DNA from: Verrucomicrobiaceae bacterium UBA2429
Lineage (GTDB): Bacteria; Verrucomicrobiota; Verrucomicrobiia; Verrucomicrobiales; Verrucomicrobiaceae
Length of the DNA stretch: 64,000 nucleotides
Assembly: GCA_002343505.1 (NCBI GenBank)
Contig: DDQZ01000026.1
Location: forward strand, 1-64,000
Direction: 5' to 3'
Position numbers and translations under genes: made by a program. Under the pieces are notes generated by a model, which worked only from the letters and a program-made list of their open reading frames with translations, did no database searches and was not told the DNA's origin. Position 1 is the first letter of the stretch. Every line of letters begins with the position of its first letter. Shown piece by piece: positions 32,213 to 41,893 of the stretch.

Positions 32213-33265
32213 ATGAAACGCCGCCGCTTTCTCTCCACCACCGCCGCCTCCGTCTTGTCCGCGCCGTATGTACGCGCGCAGAGCAAGACCTCCCTGCATG
32301 GCGCCACCATCGGCCATGGCGCGCACCGCTACCAGGTGGACCTCGAATGGTGCAAGGCGGACCGGGCCGCACACCCCGTGAAGAACTGCCACGAGATGGT
32401 CATGGACTCGCAAAAACGGCTGATCATGATCACCGACGAGGCCAGGAACAACATCCTCGTCTTCGACAAGGAGGGGAAAGTGCTCGACGCCTGGACACTC
32501 AACCTGCGCTCCGGCCACGGCCTCAGCTTGGATGCAACGGGTGGCAAAGAGCATCTCATTCTCTGCGACCCCTCCAGCGGCACAGTGATGAAAACCACCC
32601 TCGATGGAAAAGAAGTCCTGCGCCTGCCTCACGCCAAAGACTGCGGCGCCTACGATGCCGCGATGAAATACGCGCCCACGGAGGCCGTCACCGCTCCCAA
32701 CGGCGACTTCTATGTGGCCGACGGCTACGGCTCCCAGTTCATCCTCCACTTCGACGCGCGGGGGAAGTTCATCCGTAAATTCGGCGGCCAGAGCACGCAG
32801 GCCATGAACCCGGGAAAATTCATGCAGGCTCACGGCGTGGCCATGGACCTGCGCGGCCCGGAGCCGCTTGTCCTCTGCACGGAGCGCGTCCGCAACGAGT
32901 TCCACTGGTACTCGCTCGACGGCATCTACCTGCGCACCGTCTATCTGCCGGGCGCCTTCATGAGCCGTCCAGTCATCAACGGCGACCTCCTCCTCTCCGG
33001 TGTCTGCTTCGGCATGAAACCCGGCGACTACCGCATGTGGCGCGAGCGCGGTTTCATCATCATCCTCGACAGGGAAAACCGCGTCGTCTCAGCCCCCGGC
33101 GGCCACGAGCCGGTTCACGATGACAAAGGCCAGGTGGCGCTGCTGCTGCAAAACGAACCCGTGTTCCGCAACGTCCATGACGTCTGCGTTGATGACGCCG
33201 GCGACCTTTACGCCTGCCAGTGGAACGCCGACCAGGCCTATCCCTTCAAACTGCGGCGCGTGTGA
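32213..33265 (+). CDS. Tat-exported NHL-like beta-propeller protein
   Basis: 350 residues from ATG 32213, chosen because it opens a twin-arginine signal peptide (MKRRRFLSTTAASVLSAPYVRA). The mature protein has propeller blades with NNILVFDKEGKVLDAWTL, GDFYVADGYGSQFILHF, GKFIRKFGGQ and VHDVCVDDAGDLYACQW, resembling NHL/SMP-30-type six-bladed propellers. Tat export suggests a folded or cofactor-containing periplasmic protein. Related planctomycete/verrucomicrobial proteins are often annotated as peptidylglycine-monooxygenase-like, but no copper-site pattern was verified here. Confidence 0.82.
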   Translation: MKRRRFLSTTAASVLSAPYVRAQSKTSLHGATIGHGAHRYQVDLEWCKADRAAHPVKNCHEMVMDSQKRLIMITDEARNNILVFDKEGKVLDAWTLNLRSGHGLSLDATGGKEHLILCDPSSGTVMKTTLDGKEVLRLPHAKDCGAYDAAMKYAPTEAVTAPNGDFYVADGYGSQFILHFDARGKFIRKFGGQSTQAMNPGKFMQAHGVAMDLRGPEPLVLCTERVRNEFHWYSLDGIYLRTVYLPGAFMSRPVINGDLLLSGVCFGMKPGDYRMWRERGFIIILDRENRVVSAPGGHEPVHDDKGQVALLLQNEPVFRNVHDVCVDDAGDLYACQWNADQAYPFKLRRV

Positions 33266-33295
33266 TGACCGGGAAGACGGAAATTGCCCTGCCGC

Positions 33296-34246
33296 TCACT
33301 TTTTCTCCCCCGCAAAAATCACCCGCACCCCCGGCAGCCCCGCCGCCAAAGCCGTCCCGCGCTGCTCGCCGAGCACGCACATGGCGGTAGCCAGCGCGTC
33401 ACTCATGGCGCAGTCAGGGGCGATCACCGAGCACGCGACGCGTTCCGTCAGCCCCATGCCGGTGAACGGCGAGACAATGTGCGAGTAACGCACGCCTCCG
33501 ATCTCCGTGAACTGATAAAGATCACCCGAAGTGGAAACGGCGCACTCAGCCAGCACCAGCGCGCGCAGTTCGTCGTCCCCGCCGGGCTTTGAAAAGGTGC
33601 GCAGCTTGATTTCCCAGCCCTCCTCTCCGGGCGGCGGGCCGCCAACCGCCGTGTCACCGCCCGCCTGCACCACCGCGCGCGTGATGCCGTGCCGTTTGAG
33701 CAGCCTCAAGCATTCGTCCGCCGCCCAGCCTTTGGCGATGCCGCCCAGGTCCAGCAAAGTCCCCTCCGCAAGAGTGACCCCTCGTGTCTCCGGCTCGAAG
33801 CTCATCCGCTGCCAGTCCGCAGCCTTGAGTCCGCGCTGCAGACGGTCCTCCGGCGGCAGCTTTCCAGTGCGGCGGGTCCGCCTCCAGAGTTGCGTCAGGT
33901 GTCCGCACGCCGGATTGAACGCACCCTGAGTCAGCACCGCCAGCTCGCGCGCTTTGAGCAAAATGTCATAAAGCTCCGCGCTGGTCTGAAACGGATGCAC
34001 CGCGCCTGGAGCGCACAGGCGCATCAGCTCGCTCGCGGGATCATAGTCGGTGCAAATGGCATGGAGAAAAGCCACGCGCTCGAAGCATTCCTGCGCGGCT
34101 CTTTCCGCCGCGCCGCGCGACTCCGCATGGCAGGCGATGCGAAAAGTAGTCGCCATTCCCGGCCCGCTGAAGTCAAACCTCTCCAGCGCCCTGCCGGACA
34201 GCGGCAGGCACAGCAACAAGGGCAGAAGTCGGTTGGGAACGGACAC
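33296..34246 (-). CDS. apbE: FAD:protein FMN transferase ApbE
   Basis: 316 residues from GTG 34246, which directly precedes a signal sequence (NRLLPLLLCLPLSGRA); a TTG at 34279 would extend it. ApbE motifs: PGMATTFRIAC, ICTDYDPASELMRL, LDLGGIAKGWAADEC, AVVQAGGDTAVGG and SHIVSPFTGMGL. It attaches FMN covalently to exported or membrane flavoproteins such as NqrB/C and RnfG. No such target is in the window. It is the last gene of an operon with the squalene/phytoene synthase and the MDR oxidoreductase. Confidence 0.94.
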   Translation of the reverse strand: MSVPNRLLPLLLCLPLSGRALERFDFSGPGMATTFRIACHAESRGAAERAAQECFERVAFLHAICTDYDPASELMRLCAPGAVHPFQTSAELYDILLKARELAVLTQGAFNPACGHLTQLWRRTRRTGKLPPEDRLQRGLKAADWQRMSFEPETRGVTLAEGTLLDLGGIAKGWAADECLRLLKRHGITRAVVQAGGDTAVGGPPPGEEGWEIKLRTFSKPGGDDELRALVLAECAVSTSGDLYQFTEIGGVRYSHIVSPFTGMGLTERVACSVIAPDCAMSDALATAMCVLGEQRGTALAAGLPGVRVIFAGEKK

Positions 34247-34282
34247 GCCGCAGTTAAACCGCTTTCCGCGCGAAGGCAAAAC

Positions 34283-35290
34283 TCACATGGCTCCAAGTTT
34301 CCGGTAAAGCCTCTCCAGCTTGTCCGGCTGGCGGCAGGAGACGGCCGCTTCGGCAAGGATCATCGCGACATCGAGCCGGGAGACCTTCACCCCGCGCAAG
34401 ACCTCATCCCATGAGGCGGCGCGCATCTTTGCAAGGGTGCGCGCGGCGAGCAGCAGCGGCAGCGCGGTGGCATAGCGCAGCTTCCCGTCCGCCACATGGC
34501 GCAGATACGGCAGGCCGGATTCGAGGTGCTTTTCACAGATCCCGGCCCAGTGATCCCATGCCGCGCGCAGGGCGGCAACGTCGGCGGAGCCGTCCTTCAA
34601 AACACCCGGCAGATAGCAGCGTCCGTCGCGCAGATCCTCGCCGACATCACGCAGGATGTTGACGAGTTGGAGGCCCTTGCCAAACGCCGCCCCCCATTTC
34701 TTCATCTCATCAAGTGACACGTCCGCCTCCAGTGCGCCGGGGCTTTCCGTGGCGCACATGTCCGTCCAAAACTCGCCCACGCACCCCGCCACGAGCCAGG
34801 TGTATTCATCCAAAGCCGCAGCATCCGGCAAAGCGCGCAGCCGGCCGTCAGCGGGGAATCTCTCTATGTCGAGCATCTGGCCGTGGATGATGTGGTGGAG
34901 CACGCCGCGGATGGCACGCAAAGGCCCCGGCCTCATGATGCCAAGCCAGGCCAGCGCCCCGGCAAAACGCTCCATGAGCCGGCGCTCGGCGGCATCGCTC
35001 TGCAAGGGCGCGAATTCGCGCGCGATGCGCGCGGAAAGCTCTCCTGATTCGGAGGCGGAGGCGGCTCCCTGCGCGCATGACTCATAAAGCCGCAGGCACT
35101 CCAGCCGCGTCGCCGCCGGCACGGTCACGGTGTCCGCCAGAGTGTCCGCGGTGCGCGCCAGCAAATAGGCCAGGGAGAGCGGCTCGCGCAGCCCGGCGGG
35201 CAGGGCTTTGAGCGTTAGATAAAAGGAGCGGGAGACGGAGGCCAGCAACTGGCCGCCCAGCTCCCGCTCGTGGCGTGACTCGTCAGACAT
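34283..35290 (-). CDS. Squalene/phytoene synthase family protein
   Basis: 335 residues from ATG 35290, overlapping the upstream MDR stop by 8 bp. Trans-prenyltransferase head-to-head fold with both Asp-rich motifs: LLARTADTLADT (first) and LVNILRDVGEDLRDGRCYLP (second). SVSRSFYLTLKALP at the N-terminus is typical of squalene synthases, so squalene is the likelier product, but phytoene synthase cannot be excluded by eye. It condenses two prenyl diphosphates for hopanoid or carotenoid precursors. No desaturase or cyclase gene is nearby. Confidence 0.88.
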   Translation of the reverse strand: MSDESRHERELGGQLLASVSRSFYLTLKALPAGLREPLSLAYLLARTADTLADTVTVPAATRLECLRLYESCAQGAASASESGELSARIAREFAPLQSDAAERRLMERFAGALAWLGIMRPGPLRAIRGVLHHIIHGQMLDIERFPADGRLRALPDAAALDEYTWLVAGCVGEFWTDMCATESPGALEADVSLDEMKKWGAAFGKGLQLVNILRDVGEDLRDGRCYLPGVLKDGSADVAALRAAWDHWAGICEKHLESGLPYLRHVADGKLRYATALPLLLAARTLAKMRAASWDEVLRGVKVSRLDVAMILAEAAVSCRQPDKLERLYRKLGAM

Positions 35291-36292
35291 GGATGACGAT
35301 CTTGCCGAAATGCGCGCCGCTCTCAAGTCTGCGGAAAGCCTCATGCGCCTGGTCAAATTCGAAGGTGGAGTCAATGACCGGGCGCAGGCCGGCCGCCGTC
35401 ATGACGCCGAGCATTTCCACAAGCATGGAGCGGGAGCCGACATACACCCCGTCGAGGCGTATGCCCTTGCGCAGGATGCCAACGGTGCGCACATCACCCG
35501 CCGTGCCGGTGAGCACGCCAATGAGCGCGATGTGCCCGCCGAAGCGCGCGGCGTTGATCGAGCGGTTCAGCGTCTGCGGACCGCCGATCTCGACCACCTT
35601 GTCCACCCCCCTTTTTCCGTCTGCCTCTGCGCCCACGCATCCCAGGCCGGATCGGTTTTGTAGTTGTGGACTTTTTCAGCCCCCAGTTCGAGCAGCCGGG
35701 CCGCCTTTTCATCACTGCTGGTGATGGCCAGCACGCGCGCGCCAGCCTGGCGGGCAAACTGGAGCGCGAAAATGGATACCCCGCCCGTGCCCTGGATGAG
35801 CACCGTCTCGCCCGCGCGCACACGGCCGCGGACATGCAGCGCGTCCCATGCTGTGACCGCCGCGCAGGGCAGCGTGGAACCCTCGTCAAAGGAGAAGTGG
35901 CCCGGCAGCCGCACCAGGCTTTCGGCGCGCAGGCACACCAGCTCGCGCAGCAGCCCGTCGCACGCTCCTCCCAGCGCCTGCGCGGCGTGCATTTCAGTGA
36001 AGTCCCCGTCCAGCCATGCAGGCATGAACGGAACCACCACACGGTCTCCAGGTTTCCAGCCGGTGACGCCGAAACCCGTCGAAACCACCTCTCCCGCGCC
36101 ATCCGAGCACGGGATGCGCGGCACGGGGCCGGTGATGCCGTGCAAACCCGTGACATTCATGTGGTCACGGTAGTTCAGCGACACCGAGTGGATCCGCACC
36201 AGCACCTCGCCCGGCTTGGGAAAAGGATCAGGCAGCTCCACCCGCCGCAGGGAGGCAAATCCTTCTGTGCCGGTGATTTGATATGCCTTCAT
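35283..36292 (-). pseudogene. MDR-family oxidoreductase interrupted by a frameshift
   Basis: Read from ATG 36292 (MKAYQITGTEGFASLRRVEL), the first 230 or so residues are a zinc-less medium-chain dehydrogenase/quinone oxidoreductase: GVTGWKPGDRVV, LPCAAVTAWDALHV, ETVLIQGTGGVSIFALQFA and VLAITSSDEKAARLLELGA. At the run C6T5 on the plus strand (35606-35616; A5G6 in the gene) the frame is lost after QTEKG, and the rest (VDKVVEIGGPQTLNRSINAA to the end) continues in another frame. Adding one G, or a -1 ribosomal slip, restores it. This may be a sequencing error, a real mutation or slippage. It is upstream of and overlaps the squalene/phytoene synthase gene. Confidence 0.8.
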
Positions 36293-36436
36293 GAGTTTGC
36301 GGTGGTGGCGATGCCTGATTGCACGCGGCGAATCAAAAATGGCAGCCTTCCAATGCAACGTGCCAGAAAGGCTTCCGTTTGATACTGTCTGGATGTGGAC
36401 ACATGGTTATGTGACCTCGTTACGCGCGCGCCGCCC

Positions 36437-39400
36437 TCATCGGAGCGTCATCATCCACGCCACGAGGTCAGCCAAGCCCTGCGGTCCGATGGCTCCAGCG
36501 AGGCCGGGAGGCATGAGCGAGTCCTTCAACTCCTCCTTCTTGAGGATGTTGACCTTTTTGACGGTGGTGGAGGCCCCACCGGCCATTCTCAGCGTGAGTT
36601 CGGCATCCGTTTCACTCACGACATAGCCCACCACTGTCTGCCCGTCCTTCGTCGTCACCGTCAGTCCGACATAACTGTGCTCGATGGCGGCGCTGGGGTA
36701 GAGGATGGCGGTGAAGAGGCCGTCTTGGCTGAGCTTCGCGCCGATTTGCGTGAGATCGGGGCCGAAGTCGATGAACTGGCCTTTGACGCGATGGCAGGCT
36801 ACGCAACCGGCCTGCATGAACATGGTCTGGCCTTTGGCGGCATCGCCCTTCAGCTTCATGAGTTCGGGCAGTTTGGGGAAATTGGCCAAACCTTGCGCCG
36901 CGGGCAGCGGCAGCTCGCGGGAGGCTTGATCGCGCAGTCCGGCATCGGTGCTGCGACTGAGCGCGAGAGCGGCCTGGTCTTTGAACTGCGGCGGCAGTTT
37001 GCCTTCCGACTGCCACTTCAAGATGGCGCGACCACCTTCGCCGCTCAGCGCGAGGGCGTCGATAAGCACGCGGCGCACGTCCTCGCGCTTCTCGGGCCAG
37101 AAATGCTGGTTCATGACCGCCACCGCCGCGCGATCACTCACGCGACCGAGCGCCGCGATGAGCGCCTTGGCCGATTTCGCGTCCGCATCCTTCAAAAAGC
37201 GCAACGCGCCATCCCGGTTCGCCGCGATGAGCCGCGCCGCGTTCACCGACTCCGGCGCGTTCGGGTTCGCGCTGATGAAATCGAGCAATTCCTTCTCAAA
37301 GCCCGTCAGGTTCAGCTTTTCGACCAGCGCCACAAACTCCGGTTTGCCCACCACCGGCTTCAAAAGCGAGTCGAGACGCGTTTTGGCCTCGGGGTTCGAG
37401 GTGATGGCGTTGCGGTCGAGCAACGCGGTGGATGCGAGGGCCGTTTCTGCATCGGCTTTGAGGAAGATGGTCAGGGCGGCCTTCGCGACTTCCTCTCGGT
37501 GGTGGTAGGAGAGGAGTTGGAGGGAGCGGAGTGGATTCACGCCTGTGGCTTTAGTTGTAGCGTTGGGGGTCCATTTGAAATTCAGCAGCTCATCCTCCGT
37601 CGGAGCTCGACGTGACCGCCACCGGAGCTGATCAACAACTGGATCGGATTCTACAGTCGCTTTGGATTCGTGCCCCATCAGTGCGGTGTTTGCCTTTGGG
37701 AAGGCCTTGTCGCGACTGCTCCAGAATAGGTCTGCACCAACACCCAAAGCTTCAATAGCCCATTTTGATCGTGGAGTGTTTTCCGGCCACAACATGATGC
37801 TCGGAACTTGGGCGTATGGCACTTTAGCTTTCTGAGTCCACAAGGCGAGTAGCCACCAATTCAAACTTGCCTCGTCACTTCCATCAAACCTCAACGCAAT
37901 CGCCGCTTCGCGACGCACGGCGGGTGATTTGTCGGTGACGACCTTCGCGATGACTTCGCGGAGCTTTTCGGGCTGTTTTTGCTGCCAGAGCTGGCGGGCG
38001 GCGCGGAGGGCGGTGATGCGGATGTTCGGGTCGGGGTCGGTGAGGGCGGAGGTCAGGAGACGCTCGAAAGCTCCAGAGGGCTGGAGCACTCCAGGACGCT
38101 TCGCGCCTTCGGGGGCGTCCGAGCTTCGCGGCAGTGTTTTGGAGTGCGCCGGTCCTCCGGCGCTTTCGTCGGCTGACAGACTCGCGAGCAACCACAACGC
38201 TCGTGCGCGGTGCTGCGGCTCCGCCTTGGTGTCTTCAAAGAACTTCTGCAATACCGATGCAGCGTCCACCCCAAGCTTTTGAAGGGCTTTGAAAGCCTCA
38301 AAGGCAAAGTAACGGCGTGCCTCATTTGGCGACTTGAACCACTCGACGGCTTCCTCAGCAGACTCGATCATTTTCACAACAGGCATTGTGTATTTCTCCG
38401 CCGCCTTCGTCGTCACGCGGAACAATCTTCCGCGCGTCACATCACCCATCCCATGCCCGCCGACGCCGGGGTCATACCAATCGGCGACGATCAAGGAGCC
38501 ATCGGGGGCGACGGCGACGTCGCTGGGGCGGAACCAGCGGTTGTGGGTGCCGTCGAGGAGGTTGACGATCTCGGCCTTGTAGCCGGCTCCATCGGGCTGC
38601 GTGACGTAAGCGCGCACGACGTTCGGTCCGGCGTCGCAGTGGAGCGGCTGGCCGTGGAAGATGCTGGGCAAAAGATCGCCTTCATAGACCTGCATGCCGG
38701 TGGGAGAGCCTGCGCCGGTGATGAGCATGTTCGGGACGACGCCGGGATCGTTTTGATGCCAGTGGCGCTGCGGAATCTCGCTTTCCCAGCCGATGCGCGG
38801 CGTCTGCCAGCCTGCGCCGGTCATTTCGTCGGCGTAGCCGTAGTTGCCGAACTCCATGACGTAGTTGATGCGCACGCCTTTGTTGCCGTCGTCGTCGTTG
38901 TCGCTCTGCCACATCGTGCCGAAGCTATCGACGGCGACTTCCCAGTTGTTGCGGAAGTTCCAGGCGAGCACCTCGACTCCGCTGCCATCGAGTTCGCAGC
39001 GGAAGACCATGCCTTGCTGATACGGGCGGTTGTTTTGATTGGTGCACTTCACGCCGTGGATGTCGGTGATGAGGTTGCCGTTTTTGTCGCAGAGCTGCTT
39101 GCCGGCGTTGCCGAAATTGAAGTAGAGACGGCCATCGGGGCCGAAGTGGAAGGCGTGGATGCCGTGGTCGTGCTGCGCGCCGCCGATCTTCGTGAACAGG
39201 AGCTCTTTGCGGTCGGCTTTGTCGTCGCCGTTGTCGTCGATGAGCCAGAAAACGTCGTCTCCGCAGGAGATGAGCGCCTTGTTGCCGAGCACGCAGATGC
39301 CGTGGGCGCTGTCCACATCGCGCCCCTGGTGGAAGACGGTGGATTTGTCGGCCTTCGCGTCGCCATCGGTGTCTTCGAGGATGAGGATGCGGTCGCCCTC

Positions 39401-40099
39401 GGCGCGTTCGCCGTTGTGCTTGCGGTAGTTCACGACCTCGCACACCCACACGCGGCCGCGATGATCAATGTCGATGCTGGCGGGCGAAAGCATCATCGGC
39501 TCGCTGGCGAAGAGCTGCACGAGGCACTCGGGATGCACATCAAGCTGCTCGGTGGCGGCTTCGGGCTCGTGGGCGACCTCATTGACATCACTGACCTTGA
39601 TGGGGCCGGGATTTTCGGTGAAGACGGCGAAGGTGACGCTGGTGTCATTTCCCTGCTTTGTGCCGCCCTCATCGAGGGCGCCGCGGGCTTTGAAGCGCTT
39701 CACACCCGCAGGCAGGTTGAAGGCGATGACGCTGTTCGCGTGCGTGCCGATGCCGTATTCGATGGCTTTGCCGGCGCTGCGCAGCTCCTGGCCGTTGCAG
39801 TTCGCATTCACGCGGACGCTGGCAAAGCCGGACTGCGCGGATTTCCACTCGATCTCGGTGAGTTTTTTCTCGGACCCGTCCGAGAGGGTCAGACGCGGCT
39901 CCGCCCAGTCCGCCCAGTCCGCGGTGAAGCCGTTCCCGCCATCGGTGACGACCAAAAACAGCTCCTTCGCACCTTCGAGCGAGACGTCGATGTCCACGCT
40001 GTGATTCGGCGTTTTCGTATCGATGACTTTGGATTGAAAAAGCGGCTTCGGCGCGGCTAGGGCGAGCGTTGGGAGAAGAAAGAGGCTGAGGAGGCGCAT
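36437..40099 (-). CDS. PVC-type membrane-bound dehydrogenase with NPCBM, HEAT repeats and cytochrome c domain
   Basis: 1220 residues with a signal peptide (MRLLSLFLLPTLALA). Order: NPCBM carbohydrate-binding-like domain (about 20-160), a PVC dehydrogenase-type beta-propeller (about 175-590; LDVHPECLVQLFASEP, ILEDTDGDAKADKSTVF), HEAT-like helical repeats (about 590-1060), and a C-terminal heme domain with CVACH near 1098 and DFGPDLTQIG. Families of this layout are abundant in Planctomycetes and Verrucomicrobia and are thought to act in periplasmic sugar or polysaccharide oxidation; the substrate is unknown. A palindromic element of about 102 bp is read in frame within the HEAT region (residues about 645-678). 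Confidence 0.9.
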   Translation of the reverse strand: MRLLSLFLLPTLALAAPKPLFQSKVIDTKTPNHSVDIDVSLEGAKELFLVVTDGGNGFTADWADWAEPRLTLSDGSEKKLTEIEWKSAQSGFASVRVNANCNGQELRSAGKAIEYGIGTHANSVIAFNLPAGVKRFKARGALDEGGTKQGNDTSVTFAVFTENPGPIKVSDVNEVAHEPEAATEQLDVHPECLVQLFASEPMMLSPASIDIDHRGRVWVCEVVNYRKHNGERAEGDRILILEDTDGDAKADKSTVFHQGRDVDSAHGICVLGNKALISCGDDVFWLIDDNGDDKADRKELLFTKIGGAQHDHGIHAFHFGPDGRLYFNFGNAGKQLCDKNGNLITDIHGVKCTNQNNRPYQQGMVFRCELDGSGVEVLAWNFRNNWEVAVDSFGTMWQSDNDDDGNKGVRINYVMEFGNYGYADEMTGAGWQTPRIGWESEIPQRHWHQNDPGVVPNMLITGAGSPTGMQVYEGDLLPSIFHGQPLHCDAGPNVVRAYVTQPDGAGYKAEIVNLLDGTHNRWFRPSDVAVAPDGSLIVADWYDPGVGGHGMGDVTRGRLFRVTTKAAEKYTMPVVKMIESAEEAVEWFKSPNEARRYFAFEAFKALQKLGVDAASVLQKFFEDTKAEPQHRARALWLLASLSADESAGGPAHSKTLPRSSDAPEGAKRPGVLQPSGAFERLLTSALTDPDPNIRITALRAARQLWQQKQPEKLREVIAKVVTDKSPAVRREAAIALRFDGSDEASLNWWLLALWTQKAKVPYAQVPSIMLWPENTPRSKWAIEALGVGADLFWSSRDKAFPKANTALMGHESKATVESDPVVDQLRWRSRRAPTEDELLNFKWTPNATTKATGVNPLRSLQLLSYHHREEVAKAALTIFLKADAETALASTALLDRNAITSNPEAKTRLDSLLKPVVGKPEFVALVEKLNLTGFEKELLDFISANPNAPESVNAARLIAANRDGALRFLKDADAKSAKALIAALGRVSDRAAVAVMNQHFWPEKREDVRRVLIDALALSGEGGRAILKWQSEGKLPPQFKDQAALALSRSTDAGLRDQASRELPLPAAQGLANFPKLPELMKLKGDAAKGQTMFMQAGCVACHRVKGQFIDFGPDLTQIGAKLSQDGLFTAILYPSAAIEHSYVGLTVTTKDGQTVVGYVVSETDAELTLRMAGGASTTVKKVNILKKEELKDSLMPPGLAGAIGPQGLADLVAWMMTLR
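38066..38167. repeat. 102-bp compound palindromic element inside a coding gene
   Basis: Three hairpins in a row: GCTCCAG/CTGGAGC at one end, GGACGC/GCGTCC in the middle, and GCGCCGG/CCGGCGC at the other end. The whole is flanked by GAAAGC and GCTTTC and by ACTCCA/TGGAGT, so the element is roughly symmetric. It has the look of a REP/MITE-like intergenic repeat. Read on the minus strand it encodes a Gly/Pro/Ser-rich stretch (GGPAHSKTLPRSSDAPEGAK). Confidence 0.75.
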
Positions 40100-40195
40100 G
40101 GCGGCGGGATTGAAAACTGAGAAGTGAGAAATGGAAATTGGGGAGGACGACCGGCAGCTAGACCAGTGGACATTGAATCTCGCCCACTTGCGCGC

Positions 40196-41776
40196 TCAAG
40201 GAGGCAGCCGCCACGCCATGCAGCGGAAGGGATGATCGTCTATGAGGTTGGCGCGCACACCGCTGAGGCGGCTGGCATCGTAAAATTGCACGCCCACATA
40301 ATAATAAACCGGGATGAGCGCGGCGCGGTCGGTGATCAGATGCTGCTCCGCCTGCTGGAAGACCCGGTTGCGCGCGTCGGGGTCTGGCTCCGCGGCAGCG
40401 GCGCGGATGAGGCGGTCGTATTCCGGGCTGGCGAAGCCTGTGCGGTTTTGCCCGTTGCCGCTCTGGAAGAGGTCGAGAAAGGTGCTGGGGTCGTTGTAAT
40501 CACCCACCCAACTGCTGCGGCACAGGTGATAGTCCAGCTCGCGCATGGATTTGAGCCAGACCTTTTGCTCCTGCTTGGCCAGGTTCACCGTGACGCCAAG
40601 CGCGTCCTGCCACATGGCCTGGAGTTCGACGGCGATGTTCCGCTCCACCGCGAGCGGGATGTAGAGGTACTCGACACGCGGAAAACCTTTGCCGCCAGGA
40701 TAGCCGGCCTCGGCCAGCAACTGACGGGCGCGCGCAGGGTCGTGGTCAAGACCGGGCGGCGGCTGGTAGTCACGCCCGGTTCCCGGCGGCACGATGCCGC
40801 GCGCGGTGGATTCGCCGAGCCGGGTGATTTTTTCCACGATGCGTTTTTTGTCCACGGCGAGCGCGAACGCCTGGCGCACGCGCGGATCGTCGAAAGGCGG
40901 GCGGGTGTTGTTGATGCGGATGAACCAGGTGCCGAGGAAAGGGCCGGTGTGGAACCAGGGCTGCTGCTTGAGCTTTTGCGTGAGTGTGGGAGGCACCATG
41001 CCCTTGTCCATGAGGAGGTCGCACTCGCCCGTGTGGAAACAGGCAAGCGCGGTGCCGGCATCCTGGGATGGGCGCACCTCCACCGTGGTCATGCGCACGT
41101 TTTCCGCGTCCCAGTAGGCGGGGTTTTTGCGCAGTCGGATGCGGTCGTCGAGCCGCCAGTCTTCAAGCAGGTAGGGGCCGTTGGTGACTATGCAGCCCGG
41201 TTTGATCCAGGCGGTGCCTTTTTCCTCGATCACCCGCAGCGGCACGGGCGCGAAGGTGGCGAATGAGCAGAGGTCTATGAAATAGGGCACGGGGTTCTCC
41301 AACTCGACGACGAGGGTGCGCTCATCAGGCGCGTGGAGGCCGACTTGATCCCAGGACGCCCCCTGCTCGGTGAAGGCGCGAGCTCCGCGGATGATGTGCA
41401 GCAGGCTGGCATAGTCCGCGCCGGTGTCGGGAGTCAGGGCGCGCCGCCAGGAGCGGAGGAAATCCTGCGCGGTGACAGGCGTGCCGTCGCTCCAAGCTGC
41501 GCCGGGGCGAAGGTGAAAGGTGTAAGTCTTGCGGTCCTCAGAGATTTCCCACCGCAGAGCCATGCCGGGTTCGGGACGGCCATGTTCGTTGACGCGGCAC
41601 AGTCCTTCGAAAAGCGCCGCCGACACGCGCATCGAGACTTGGTCGGTGGCGAGCGCCGGGTCCAGCGTCTCCGGCTCGGCGCTCTGAATGAAAACGAGGT
41701 CGGCGCGCGGCAGAGTCTCCCCGCAGGCGGCGAGCAGCAGGGCGCAGGCGGTGGCGGCGGAGAGGCGGTGCATCAT
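40196..41776 (-). CDS. Peptide ABC transporter substrate-binding lipoprotein (OppA/DppA family)
   Basis: 526 residues from ATG 41776 (or 41773). The lipobox LLAAC near residue 20 predicts a lipoprotein. SBP_bac_5 signatures: SAEPETLDPALATDQVSMRV, PGAAWSDGTPVTAQDFLRSW, DPRVRQAFALAVDKKRIVEK and DPSTFLDLFQSGNGQNRTGF. It binds oligopeptides outside the cytoplasmic membrane for import. No permease or ATPase gene is adjacent, so it relies on a transporter encoded elsewhere. The frame is open further upstream, but that part overlaps the clpC terminator. Confidence 0.93.
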   Translation of the reverse strand: MMHRLSAATACALLLAACGETLPRADLVFIQSAEPETLDPALATDQVSMRVSAALFEGLCRVNEHGRPEPGMALRWEISEDRKTYTFHLRPGAAWSDGTPVTAQDFLRSWRRALTPDTGADYASLLHIIRGARAFTEQGASWDQVGLHAPDERTLVVELENPVPYFIDLCSFATFAPVPLRVIEEKGTAWIKPGCIVTNGPYLLEDWRLDDRIRLRKNPAYWDAENVRMTTVEVRPSQDAGTALACFHTGECDLLMDKGMVPPTLTQKLKQQPWFHTGPFLGTWFIRINNTRPPFDDPRVRQAFALAVDKKRIVEKITRLGESTARGIVPPGTGRDYQPPPGLDHDPARARQLLAEAGYPGGKGFPRVEYLYIPLAVERNIAVELQAMWQDALGVTVNLAKQEQKVWLKSMRELDYHLCRSSWVGDYNDPSTFLDLFQSGNGQNRTGFASPEYDRLIRAAAAEPDPDARNRVFQQAEQHLITDRAALIPVYYYVGVQFYDASRLSGVRANLIDDHPFRCMAWRLPP

Positions 41777-41831
41777 GCGGCGCGCAGTCTGGAGCGAGGC
41801 GGCGGCCGGCGCAAGAGGGGCGGCATCGCTG

Positions 41832-41868
41832 AAAATAACAACCGCGATGCCCGGCAGGGGCATCGCGG
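41832..41868 (-). terminator. Rho-independent terminator of clpC
   Basis: A perfect 11-bp stem CCGCGATGCCC / GGGCATCGCGG with a 5-base loop, followed on the minus strand by the T-rich tail TTGTTATTTT, 26 bp after the clpC stop. Confidence 0.88.
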
Positions 41869-41893
41869 CTGCGGGGATGAGGGGCGCGCGCTG

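Noticed and set aside
38210..40060. 616-codon plus-strand frame opposite the PVC dehydrogenase
   Set aside because: Shadow of a well-supported gene; Val/Ala/Asp-rich with no domain pattern.
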